Shown piece by piece: positions 7,384 through 14,883 of a DNA stretch of 17,186 nucleotides (its first letter is position 1; each line of letters starts with the position of its first letter). Made by a program: the position numbers and the translations under genes. The stretch is from UBA6168 sp964442355 (GTDB lineage Bacteria; Bacteroidota; Bacteroidia; Chitinophagales; Saprospiraceae). Location: positions 1-17,186 of the forward strand of contig CAYTZS010000117.1 in assembly GCA_964442355.1 (NCBI GenBank), read 5' to 3'. Under the pieces are notes generated by a model, which worked only from the letters and a program-made list of their open reading frames with translations, did not search any database and was not told the DNA's origin.

Positions 7384-7391
7384 CAAAAGTA
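7384..7391 (-). promoter_or_regulatory. Bacteroidota -7 promoter element upstream of scpB
   Basis: Read on the - strand this is TACTTTTG, an exact match to TAnnTTTG, followed by C. Transcription would start near 7376, giving a leader of about 60 bases. The leader contains a small 6-bp hairpin (7343-7358). I find no clear -33 TTTG at the expected distance. Confidence 0.5.
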
Positions 7392-7414
7392 AGCAAAAAA
7401 GGGCAGGCATATCT

Positions 7415-8317
7415 TCAGTTTTGTGGTTTCAGGTAACCACAGTTAGTCTCCATTTTTGACAAAAAAGCGGCATTGGTGGTCAGTTTGGCGTAGGTTTCGA
7501 GGTTATGCTCCAAGTTGTAGGCAGGCTTGCTGTCCTGAAAATAAATGTCTGCCAGTGCCCGCAGGCTGTCATGTTCAAAGGCCGATTTGACAAAACACTC
7601 CGTCATGCCGGGTGGGGCAGCGGGGTTGAGTTGGGCATGCTTGGCGGCGGCCCGTTGTTTGTAAATTTCGATTTGCTTGGGTGTGGGTTCGCTAAAAAGC
7701 ATCTGATTTATGTGCGGCTTGCGGGTCGAGTAGCGCACCCGAAACTCATCGCCCGCTTCCAGTGGCATCGGGTTTACGAGCAGTATAAGTGGCTCCGACT
7801 GTAGCAGCGAGGAGGCAGTAATGGTCTGTGTACCCGCAACGAACTGGTAAGAAATCTCGGAGCGATTGTCGTCCAGTTTTTTTATCAAAACCCTCCCCAC
7901 GACCTCTTGACTGCCCTTGGCCAGCATCTCTTCCAGGCGCTCAGTCTCCGATTTCTTGGCGTTTCTTCCCCAGAAAACCACGCCTGTGACCAACAGACCC
8001 AGCACCCCCAGAAAAATCAGCAGATGATAGAAATACTTGCGCTCTAGGGCATGTCGAACCCGGTTGCGGGGGGTGTCTGTTTTTTTATCAATGTTGAAAA
8101 AAAAGAACATCTCGTTGCCACGCCGTTCGAGGTTGATGTGCACGAGTTCGTCTTCTATGAAAAAGGTGTACTCCTTTGTCTCGAAGACCTTGAAATCAAC
8201 TTGGACGATTTTGGAGCCGATGTAAATGAGCAAGTGTCCGGTTTTGGTGCTGTGCAGCAAACCGACCCGGTAATTCCTTCCGCCGTCACCGACGTATGTC
8301 CAAGTGTAGTGGTTCAT
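7415..8317 (-). CDS. Unrecognised single-TM protein
   Basis: I do not recognise this 300-residue protein. An N-terminal region (1-90) is rich in alternating hydrophobic and polar residues, suggesting beta structure. A basic stretch (RNRVRHALERK, 84-94) precedes one transmembrane helix at about 96-118. A C-terminal region of about 180 residues follows. By the positive-inside rule the N-terminal domain is probably cytoplasmic and the C-terminal domain periplasmic, though a basic KK also follows the helix. The only two cysteines (C241, C293) both lie in the C-terminal domain and could form a disulphide there. It is the first gene leftward from the divergent intergenic region shared with the sensor kinase. 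A one-mismatch -7 motif (8345-8352, TACCTTTA on the - strand) could drive it. It may belong to a lineage-specific Bacteroidota family. Confidence 0.8.
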   Translation of the reverse strand: MNHYTWTYVGDGGRNYRVGLLHSTKTGHLLIYIGSKIVQVDFKVFETKEYTFFIEDELVHINLERRGNEMFFFFNIDKKTDTPRNRVRHALERKYFYHLLIFLGVLGLLVTGVVFWGRNAKKSETERLEEMLAKGSQEVVGRVLIKKLDDNRSEISYQFVAGTQTITASSLLQSEPLILLVNPMPLEAGDEFRVRYSTRKPHINQMLFSEPTPKQIEIYKQRAAAKHAQLNPAAPPGMTECFVKSAFEHDSLRALADIYFQDSKPAYNLEHNLETYAKLTTNAAFLSKMETNCGYLKPQN

Positions 8318-8440
8318 CCTTTTTCAGTGGTGCAATAACGTGACTAAAGGTAAAAGAAACGCCAGAACCTGACCCGCTCATTTTTGAAGTAAATACTCGT
8401 TAAATCTAAGTTAAAACAGGCGTTTTGCGTTTGCCATTGT

Positions 8441-8448
8441 TAAATTTG
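8441..8448 (+). promoter_or_regulatory. Bacteroidota -7 promoter element for the sensor kinase gene
   Basis: TAAATTTG exactly matches TAnnTTTG. It lies about 80 bases upstream of the chosen kinase start at 8530. No convincing -33 element sits at the usual distance; a TTTTG at 8423-8427 is closer than expected. An upstream in-frame TTG at 8425 would precede this promoter, which supports the downstream ATG as the start. Confidence 0.45.
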
Positions 8449-8529
8449 TCATGTTTGCAGTGTGAAAGGGTGGTCATTTTTCGTTGGCTAATTTTGGGCA
8501 ATGACCACAGACTCAATGATGAATTTAGA

Positions 8530-10053
8530 ATGATGGACAAAAAAGTAATCTGGCTAATCATCGGCCTGATGAGCGCAGCGCTCATCGGCATCGCTGCAAT
8601 GCAGGCGAAATGGGTAGCCGACTCGCTGCGTGCCAACGAGGAACAGTTTGACAATAAAGTGCAGGCAGCCTTGAAGCGGGTGGCTCAAAAGTTGGAAGAA
8701 AATGAAGACATGGAGGCGCTCAAGCGCGTGGACAATGGCTTTGCCCAAGATTTTTACCAAGCTGAAGTTCGTGAGCGCATTGAGACGGCGGGGCTTACAC
8801 TGACCATTGACGATGAAAACGTCGAACAAACCCATGCTCACCTAACCAAGCAACAACTGATTGAAATTACCCTCGCCAACAGCAACTGCAATTGTTCCAA
8901 CTGCCGGGCCGAAAGGGCAAAGATGCTCACGCAGTTCGTCAGCCTGACTGAAGGGCTTGACCTTGCGGCGCTCACCGAGCGCATCAAATTGGAAGAATTG
9001 GCCAGCTTCCTGCGCCAAGAATTTCAGGACAACGGCATCAAAATACCATTCCGCTATGGCGTTTTTGACAACCGCAAGAAGAGTTTCGTCATCGCCGACG
9101 GCCACTATACGATGGAGGACAACCGCTCGAAGCCCACGCTGGAGGGGTACAACAACCTCAACAACAGCGATTACAAGGTCGGCCTCTTCCAACGGGACGT
9201 TGAGGTGCCGGGTCTTCTGATGGTGTTTTTCCCAACAAAAAGCAGCTTTCTGTGGAGCTCCGTGCTGAAAAACCTATTTGGCTCCATCCTTTTCACTGGC
9301 ATTATTTTGTTTTGTTTTTTCTATACAATTTCTGTTGTTTTCAAGCAGAAAAAGGTGTCGGAGATGAAAAACGACTTCATCAACAACATGACCCACGAGT
9401 TCAAGACGCCCATCGCTACCATCAGCCTTGCTGCCGACAGCATCGCCAGCCCGATGGTAGTTAGTCAACCCGAAAAAATCCGGCGCTTCATTGACATTAT
9501 TCGGCAGGAAAACAAGCGCATGAACAACCAAGTGGAGAAGGTGCTCCAAATGGCGCAGATTGACCGCCAGGATTTTGACCTCAAACTCAGCGATGTGAAC
9601 CTCCACGACGTTATCACGCAGGCAGTCGGCTACATTGGCCTGCAAGTGGAAAAACGGGATGGCACCGTGAGCACCGACCTGCAAGCCACACAGCCCATCG
9701 TGCAAGGCGACATGACACATATCTCCAACATTATCAACAACTTATTGGACAATGCCAACAAATATTCACCCGAAAACCCGGAAATTTCGGTAGCAACACG
9801 CAATGTGTCGGGCGGTGTGGAAGTTATAGTGACCGACAAGGGCATCGGCCTCAGCAAGGAGGCCAAAAAGCTCATTTTTGAAAAATTCTACCGGGTGCAT
9901 ACCGGCAACCTCCACGACGTAAAGGGCTTTGGCCTTGGCCTCAGCTATGTAAAAGCCATGATGGACGCCCACAAAGGACGGGTGGACGTGAAGAGTGAGC
10001 TGGGAAAGGGAAGCAGTTTTGTGCTGTTTTTCCCAGTTAAAGCAGAAGCATAA
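8530..10053 (+). CDS. RprX-like sensor histidine kinase
   Basis: Membrane sensor kinase of a two-component system. Starting at 8530 (a second ATG follows at 8533) it is 507 residues. TM1 is at about 6-24. A periplasmic sensor region of about 225 residues follows. TM2 is at about 249-271. HisKA has phospho-acceptor H289 in NNMTHEFKTP. The HATPase domain has the N box NNLLDNANKYS (N408), the G1 box DKGIG (436-440) and a GFGLGLSYVK G2 box. Architecture and HisKA sequence resemble RprX of Bacteroides. The sensor region carries a C-x-C-x2-C cluster (C120, C122, C125), which could bind metal or sense redox state. The response regulator follows after 38 bases. The frame extends upstream to a TTG at 8425, but that would put a non-membrane leader before TM1 and ahead of the promoter motif. 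Confidence 0.93.
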   Translation: MMDKKVIWLIIGLMSAALIGIAAMQAKWVADSLRANEEQFDNKVQAALKRVAQKLEENEDMEALKRVDNGFAQDFYQAEVRERIETAGLTLTIDDENVEQTHAHLTKQQLIEITLANSNCNCSNCRAERAKMLTQFVSLTEGLDLAALTERIKLEELASFLRQEFQDNGIKIPFRYGVFDNRKKSFVIADGHYTMEDNRSKPTLEGYNNLNNSDYKVGLFQRDVEVPGLLMVFFPTKSSFLWSSVLKNLFGSILFTGIILFCFFYTISVVFKQKKVSEMKNDFINNMTHEFKTPIATISLAADSIASPMVVSQPEKIRRFIDIIRQENKRMNNQVEKVLQMAQIDRQDFDLKLSDVNLHDVITQAVGYIGLQVEKRDGTVSTDLQATQPIVQGDMTHISNIINNLLDNANKYSPENPEISVATRNVSGGVEVIVTDKGIGLSKEAKKLIFEKFYRVHTGNLHDVKGFGLGLSYVKAMMDAHKGRVDVKSELGKGSSFVLFFPVKAEA

Positions 10054-10091
10054 TTTTTACAAAAACAACAATTCAAAAACCCACTTATAAA

Positions 10092-10820
10092 ATGTCAGCT
10101 ACAACACGTGGAAATATACTCTTGGTTGAGGACGACCAAAACTTCGGGGACGTACTGCGCTCTTACCTCGAAATGAACGACTATGACGTGACCCTCGCCA
10201 ACGATGGCATCAAAGGCATAGAAAGCTACAACAGGGGCAACTTCGACCTCTGCATCCTCGACGTGATGATGCCCCGCAAGGATGGCTTCACCGTTGCTCG
10301 TGAAATCCGGGAGAAAGACCAAAACATTCCCATCATCTTCCTTACTGCAAAGACCCTCAAAGAAGACGTACTGCAAGGCTTCAAAATTGGAGCTGACGAT
10401 TACATCACCAAGCCGTTCAACTCCGAAGAGTTGCTGTTCCGCATCGGGGCAATCCTCAAGCGCACCAAACCGAAGGAGGAGCCGAAAGAAGAAGCGCGGG
10501 AATATTTCATCGGAAAATACCACTTCAACTACCCGCTTCGCATACTCACTTTTGACAAAAACGGCGCAAACGCCCCTCAGTACAAGCTGTCACCGAAGGA
10601 AGCGCAACTACTCAAAATGTTCGCCCTCAAAATGAACGACGTGCTGACCCGCAACGAAGCATTGACAAAGATTTGGGGAGAGGACAACTACTTCACCGCC
10701 CGCTCGATGGACGTGTTCGTGACCAAGCTGCGCAAGTACCTCGCCGATGACGACAACCTCGAAATCGTCAATATCCATGGCAATGGTTTCCAGCTATTGG
10801 AAAAGGACAAGGCGATTTGA
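10092..10820 (+). CDS. rprY: RprY-like OmpR-family response regulator
   Basis: DNA-binding response regulator of 242 residues, partner of the kinase just upstream. The receiver domain (about 8-125) has the acidic pocket E13/D14/D15, phospho-acceptor D57 in CILDVMMP, T85 and K107 in TKPF. A winged-helix effector domain follows (about 145-238) with LSPKEAQLL and a recognition-helix region around TARSMDVFVTKLRKYL. The stretch IIFLTAKTLKEDVLQGFKIG (81-100) is very close to my memory of Bacteroides RprY, hence the symbol; orthology is not tested here. It ends 24 bases from the stop of the convergent hydrolase gene, and no terminator hairpin is visible in that short gap. Confidence 0.92.
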   Translation: MSATTRGNILLVEDDQNFGDVLRSYLEMNDYDVTLANDGIKGIESYNRGNFDLCILDVMMPRKDGFTVAREIREKDQNIPIIFLTAKTLKEDVLQGFKIGADDYITKPFNSEELLFRIGAILKRTKPKEEPKEEAREYFIGKYHFNYPLRILTFDKNGANAPQYKLSPKEAQLLKMFALKMNDVLTRNEALTKIWGEDNYFTARSMDVFVTKLRKYLADDDNLEIVNIHGNGFQLLEKDKAI

Positions 10821-10844
10821 GGTGGGAGAGGGGTATAGGGAATT

Positions 10845-11627
10845 TTACTTCAAAATTTTGCTGACGGTTTGCTGAAAAATGGGGCTGAAAATCACGCCCC
10901 GGTGCCCTTCCGGCAAGCTAACCAACCTAAACAGGCTTGGATTTATAGCCTGTAATTTTTCAGAACTATTGAACGGTATCACTTCGTCGAACTCGCCGTG
11001 AAACAGCGTGACGGGGTGCTGTACTTTTTGCAAAAACGCTTGGTTCCTGAGCGGGTATTTCAGCAAAAAGTCGGGCAAGAAGGGCGCACGGCTGTTTTTC
11101 AAATCCACAACGCTGGTGTAGGGAGCAAGCAACACGAGTTGCTGTGGGTTATTGTGGGCGGCAAGGTAACTGGCCATGCCTGAACCGATGGAATAACCTA
11201 CCACCACAATCTTGTTTTCAGCATAGTGCTTTTTTAGAAAATCGTAGGCGGCCTGTACGTCACTGAACAACTGCTCCTCGGAGACAATTTCCCCATCACT
11301 TTTTCCGAATCCGCGGTAGTCGGGCATGAAGATGTCGTATCCATTGCCTGCCATCGTTTGTGCCTGATGGAAGCAGCGGCGATTGCTGCCTCGGTTGCCG
11401 TGCAGGTAGAGGATGACACCCTCCGAAGCTGGCTCTTTCATCCACAGACAGTTGAGCGAAATACCTTCGTCCACAGGCAGTTCGACCTCTTCACCTTCGC
11501 TGAAAACATAATCTTCCCCAAGCTTGTCGGGGTGAAAAATGATGCGCTCCTGTGAGAAATATAGCATCCCGCAGACCAGTGCATACAGCACGAACAAGAC
11601 GATACCAATGCGTTTTATCCACTTCAT
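10845..11627 (-). CDS. Membrane-anchored alpha/beta hydrolase
   Basis: Serine hydrolase of the S33/BEM46 (ABHD13-like) type. From the ATG at 11627 it is 260 residues, with an N-terminal membrane anchor at about 5-25 (basic MKWIKR before it). An oxyanion-loop motif LHGNRG lies at about 75-80. The nucleophile elbow is GYSIG with S146. The probable catalytic acid is D214 in HGEFDEVIP and the catalytic His is H242 in PEGHRG. The substrate is unknown; relatives include esterases and acyl-processing enzymes, so no more specific name is justified. An in-frame ATG at 11663 would add 12 residues before the basic anchor start and is less likely. It lies 134 bases downstream of the apbE stop in the same direction. 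No terminator is visible between them, so cotranscription is possible. Confidence 0.9.
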   Translation of the reverse strand: MKWIKRIGIVLFVLYALVCGMLYFSQERIIFHPDKLGEDYVFSEGEEVELPVDEGISLNCLWMKEPASEGVILYLHGNRGSNRRCFHQAQTMAGNGYDIFMPDYRGFGKSDGEIVSEEQLFSDVQAAYDFLKKHYAENKIVVVGYSIGSGMASYLAAHNNPQQLVLLAPYTSVVDLKNSRAPFLPDFLLKYPLRNQAFLQKVQHPVTLFHGEFDEVIPFNSSEKLQAINPSLFRLVSLPEGHRGVIFSPIFQQTVSKILK

Positions 11628-11761
11628 AAAATTGCGATTGAGAAGAAGGTTGGCTCCAGCCATCGAGGGGCAACACTGGAAATGCCAACGAGTTTGCTCT
11701 TGCCTAGAATAGTTTTAGACCGGGAAAAGTTTAGCAATTACAAGGAAAATCGGCGAGTGGA

Positions 11762-13300
11762 CTAGTTCTCCAGCACTGCGATTTGAATACCTTCTGCCTC
11801 CAAATTAGCCATCAACGACTTCTTGATGCCCACGCTTGCTGCCGTTGCCCAGGTATCGGCTGCCATACAATTTGGGGCGGTCACCGTCACTACCCGTCGG
11901 TTGGTAAGTCCAAATCCAGTGCGGGGGTCAATGATATGCGAGTAGCGTTTTCCATCATGTTCCAAGTAGCGGTAGGTGTCGCCTGATGTGGCGATGGCGG
12001 TGTTGGACAGCAGGGCTTTTTTGAAGGTCAACTCACCATTTTCAAACCTATCGGGTAGCTCGATTTCCCAGCTTTGCTGGCCGGGTGGCGACCAACCGAC
12101 GACAATATCGCCGCCGCCATCCACCAGCGCTGCGTAAATACCGTGACTCCTCAGCACCTGCATCGCTTCGTCCACAGCATAGCCCTTGGCAATACCTCCA
12201 AAATCGAGCTTCATTCCCGGCTTTTTCAACCAGATTTTTCTTGCTGGAATATTGAATCCAATGGCCTCGTAACCTACCGTGGCCTTGGCCGCTTTTATTT
12301 CCTCCTTTGTGGGCATTTCTTTATGTCGAAAAGCCCGCCGCCACAGCTTTGTGAGCGCCCCGACGGTCACGTCGAATGCCCCATCGGTGCGTTCAGAAAT
12401 GGCGGTGCAATAATTCAGCATGTCCCACAATTCTTGGCTGACCACGGCATTGCCCTTTTCTGACAGCAGGCTGACCTCACTGGCCTCGTCGTAGTCGCTG
12501 AATACTTTTTCAATATCGGCCACCCGCTGGAATGCTTCCTCAATAGCCTTTTTCACCAACAAACTGTCGGAGTGGTAGGCCACGATGCGAAATTCGGTGC
12601 CCATGAGTGGCTTGCTGAATGCCATCCGAGTCTCCAAGCTTTGCTTACCATTCAATTTTTCTGCTACCTCTACCAAGTTTGATGCATTGTCCATCAGCAG
12701 GTTGCCGTTGTAGGGGAACGGGGTTGGCGTTTTGTAATATGCCTCGAAAATGAGGTGCGTGTGGTTTTTGGAAGGGGAAAGGTCGAACTGGAAGGGCATC
12801 CACTCGATGTTGGCCACCAACTCGCTTGTAGCCAATAATTCTTGTTGCTCGCAAGGCCCCTGCCCTGCCCATATTCGCAAGGACACGGGGGAGGCGTAGT
12901 TCATAGGTTCGTTGGTCTTTCGGCTCGCAGAAACATAAGTATTGGAGCGGCAAAGGAAGATGCTGAATCTATAGGTTTTTCCGGCTTCGAGCGGCTGCGA
13001 GAGTTGCTGCCCGACACGTTCCCAACTGTTGTTGTCCCTGGTCACGAGGCCGAGATAGGTTTCGCCATCGTAGGGTAGCTTTGTCACTTGAAAAGCTCCA
13101 CCACCCGGTTTTGGATGCACATCGGCAGGCGTCTCGTTGGGGAAGCCGCAGTCGTGCCACCCCGTCAACAAAGTGCTTTTGAAGGTTCCTTCAGCTGGAA
13201 TTCCCTCAAAAGATGGGTTTTCCAGCAGAATATTGCTGGTTTGCGCAAGCAAGAATTGGCTAAAAAAGAGCGAAATGGACAGTGTACAAAAGAGGCGCAT
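11762..13300 (-). CDS. apbE: ApbE FAD:protein FMN transferase fused to an N-terminal beta-rich domain
   Basis: ApbE attaches FMN from FAD to threonine side chains of extracytoplasmic redox proteins, using Mg2+. From the ATG at 13300 the protein is 512 residues, well over the usual 330-350. A signal peptide (MRLFCTLSISLFF..., cleavage near LLAQ) has no lipobox Cys. Residues about 22-210 form an extra domain opening with NILLENPSFEG and containing AGKTYRFSIFLCRSN, a pattern seen in galactose-binding-like/CBM-type beta-sandwich domains. The ApbE domain (about 225-512) shows AFDVTVGALTKLW, LDFGGIAKGYAVD, ALVDGGGDIVVG, HIIDPRTG (H455 to G462) and a metal/FAD motif at CMAADTWATA (D482, T486). The frame extends upstream to 13399 but that part crosses a terminator. 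No flavinylation target (NqrB/C, RnfD/G, FMN-bind protein) is in the window. Confidence 0.93.
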   Translation of the reverse strand: MRLFCTLSISLFFSQFLLAQTSNILLENPSFEGIPAEGTFKSTLLTGWHDCGFPNETPADVHPKPGGGAFQVTKLPYDGETYLGLVTRDNNSWERVGQQLSQPLEAGKTYRFSIFLCRSNTYVSASRKTNEPMNYASPVSLRIWAGQGPCEQQELLATSELVANIEWMPFQFDLSPSKNHTHLIFEAYYKTPTPFPYNGNLLMDNASNLVEVAEKLNGKQSLETRMAFSKPLMGTEFRIVAYHSDSLLVKKAIEEAFQRVADIEKVFSDYDEASEVSLLSEKGNAVVSQELWDMLNYCTAISERTDGAFDVTVGALTKLWRRAFRHKEMPTKEEIKAAKATVGYEAIGFNIPARKIWLKKPGMKLDFGGIAKGYAVDEAMQVLRSHGIYAALVDGGGDIVVGWSPPGQQSWEIELPDRFENGELTFKKALLSNTAIATSGDTYRYLEHDGKRYSHIIDPRTGFGLTNRRVVTVTAPNCMAADTWATAASVGIKKSLMANLEAEGIQIAVLEN

Positions 13301-13320
13301 TTCAACGTGTTTGTTTTGCA

Positions 13321-13358
13321 AAAAATAACCCTGTTGGCGCACTTGCGCCAACAGGGTT
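13321..13358 (-). terminator. Terminator after the Gfo/Idh oxidoreductase gene
   Basis: A perfect 14-bp stem (13327-13340 with 13345-13358) around a 4-base loop, followed on the - strand by a T run (complement of the A run at 13320-13325). It sits 8 bases past the oxidoreductase stop and 27 bases ahead of the apbE start. The T run also forms a TA-N3-TTTG string (13319-13327), close to a -7 motif, so terminator and apbE promoter may overlap. Confidence 0.9.
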
Positions 13359-13365
13359 TTCCTTA

Positions 13366-14742
13366 TCAAATAACCTTCGTCTTGCCAGGCACAGCACAAG
13401 GATACATGCCATCAGCGCCGGGCAGCACGGGCGGCTGTGCATTCCAATCAAACTTCTGTGGCATCAGGCTGAGGTTGGAGGCAATGGCGTCCTTCCACTC
13501 GACGACCTGGCCAGAGTAAGTGGCCATGCGGCCAAGGATGGAGGTCATCGTAGCTTTGGCACCGTTCTCGGCATCGGCGTAGCGGTACTCGCCCTTTGCG
13601 ATGGCCTCGAAAAGCTCATCGTGCTCAACTTGGTACGGGTTCGGTTCGTTGCGGCTGTCGTGCTTGAACAACTCATGGCCGCTGCGCGTGAGCAACACGC
13701 CTGGCTGTGGCGCCGAGCCGTTGGTGCCTTGAAACACCTCTGTGACCCGGCTCAGTGTGCCTGGTTGGTGACGGCACTGGCTGAACATGCGACTGCCGTC
13801 TTCATACTCAAACTCCACGAAGTGGTGGTCAAAAATCTCCCCGAAATCCTTACCAACCCGCACTTGCCTTCCACCCATGCCTTGCGCCCGCACGGGGTAG
13901 GCGTTTTTCACCCAGTTGCCCACATCAAGGTTGTGGATGTGCTGCTCCGTGATGTGGTCTCCGCAAAGCCAGTTGAAATAGTACCAGTTTCGCATTTGGT
14001 ACTCCATTTCGGTCACTTGGCGGCCCGCTTTTTTGGCGCAAGTTTCCCGGTCATTTACCCAAACACCATCGTTGTTCCAGTAAACATGCGAGGTAACAAT
14101 CTCGCCAATGGCACCCGCTTGAATCATGTCCACCCAGCGGCGGTAAACGGTTTGGTAGTGGCGTTGCAGCCCAACAACTACGTTCAATTTTTTCTGCTTC
14201 GCAATTTCGGCGGCCTCCAGGACACGGCGCACGCCAGGTGCGTCAACGGCCACTGGTTTTTCCATGAACACGTGCTTGCCCAACCTCACGCACTCCTCGA
14301 AGTGCATGGGGCGGAAGCCCGGCGGTGTGGTCAATATCACTACATCGGCCAGTGGAATTGCTTTTTTATAGGCGTCAAACCCTACGAACTTGTGTTCCTC
14401 CGGTACTTGGACACGAGCCTTCACGCTGCCTTCTGCACCCGACCAATCTGAAATATCATCGGCAGTTAGCACTTTGTACGCATCATCGAGCCTATCACGA
14501 AAGGCATCAGCCATGGCCACTATCCGCACGTTTTGTTTGGTCATAAGCGCCTGTACAGCGGCACCCGTACCACGGCCACCGCAGCCCACAAGTGCCACCT
14601 TGATGGTATCATCGCCGTCAATATGAGCCTTGGCAGACAAGAAAGAAGGCAGCAGCAGCACCCCTCCTGCAGCCAATGCGGAAGTTTTCACAAATTCCCT
14701 GCGTCCGGGCTTTGTCAGTTTAAAATGTTTTGATTTCGACAT
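13366..14742 (-). CDS. Tat-exported Gfo/Idh/MocA family oxidoreductase
   Basis: NAD(P)-dependent dehydrogenase of the Gfo/Idh/MocA family, usually acting on sugars or sugar derivatives. The 458-residue protein starts with a twin-arginine signal: GRREFVKTSA (R14, R15), a hydrophobic stretch and a likely cleavage site near LSAKAH (35-40). The Rossmann dinucleotide motif follows as VGCGGRGTG (52-60). The family EKP motif is HVFMEKP (E161-P163). The C-terminal alpha/beta domain contains the W/H-rich GDHITEQHIHNLDVGNW segment expected near the active site. Tat export of a folded, cofactor-loaded oxidoreductase is common for this family in Bacteroidota. The substrate cannot be told from sequence. 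A terminator follows it, so it is not cotranscribed with apbE. An inverted repeat lies about 45-60 bases upstream of its start. Confidence 0.94.
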   Translation of the reverse strand: MSKSKHFKLTKPGRREFVKTSALAAGGVLLLPSFLSAKAHIDGDDTIKVALVGCGGRGTGAAVQALMTKQNVRIVAMADAFRDRLDDAYKVLTADDISDWSGAEGSVKARVQVPEEHKFVGFDAYKKAIPLADVVILTTPPGFRPMHFEECVRLGKHVFMEKPVAVDAPGVRRVLEAAEIAKQKKLNVVVGLQRHYQTVYRRWVDMIQAGAIGEIVTSHVYWNNDGVWVNDRETCAKKAGRQVTEMEYQMRNWYYFNWLCGDHITEQHIHNLDVGNWVKNAYPVRAQGMGGRQVRVGKDFGEIFDHHFVEFEYEDGSRMFSQCRHQPGTLSRVTEVFQGTNGSAPQPGVLLTRSGHELFKHDSRNEPNPYQVEHDELFEAIAKGEYRYADAENGAKATMTSILGRMATYSGQVVEWKDAIASNLSLMPQKFDWNAQPPVLPGADGMYPCAVPGKTKVI

Positions 14743-14786
14743 GATAGATATTGTTGTGTTTTAAGTCGTATTTTCGAACCAATGTT

Positions 14787-14801
14787 CGGGAATCATTCCC
14801 G
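14787..14801. repeat. Short inverted repeat upstream of the oxidoreductase gene
   Basis: CGGGAATCATTCCCG is a 7-bp inverted repeat around one central base, located 45 bases upstream of the Gfo/Idh start. One central base is too few for a hairpin loop, so if functional it would be a dimeric repressor/activator site. A single copy and no known regulator make this tentative. Confidence 0.25.
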
Positions 14802-14825
14802 CAATACCAAACCACCTAGGCATAA

Positions 14826-14868
14826 AAATCAAACGGGCGACTTTTTGGTAAAGTCGCCCGTTCGATTT
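14826..14868 (-). terminator. Terminator after the MltD-like transglycosylase gene
   Basis: Core arms 14832-14844 and 14850-14862 pair perfectly over 13 bp around a 5-base loop. After one mismatch the stem continues 5 bp outward (14826-14830 with 14864-14868). On the - strand it is followed by a T-rich run, the complement of the A run at 14824-14828. It begins 16 bases past the transglycosylase stop. Confidence 0.88.
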
Positions 14869-14883
14869 CGATACTCATGTGCG

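Noticed and set aside
13282..14451. A 389-codon open frame on the + strand
   Set aside because: It lies antisense to the well-supported Gfo/Idh/MocA gene and the start of apbE, and crosses the terminator between them. The translation shows no family motif; it reflects GC-rich third-position bias of the real gene.
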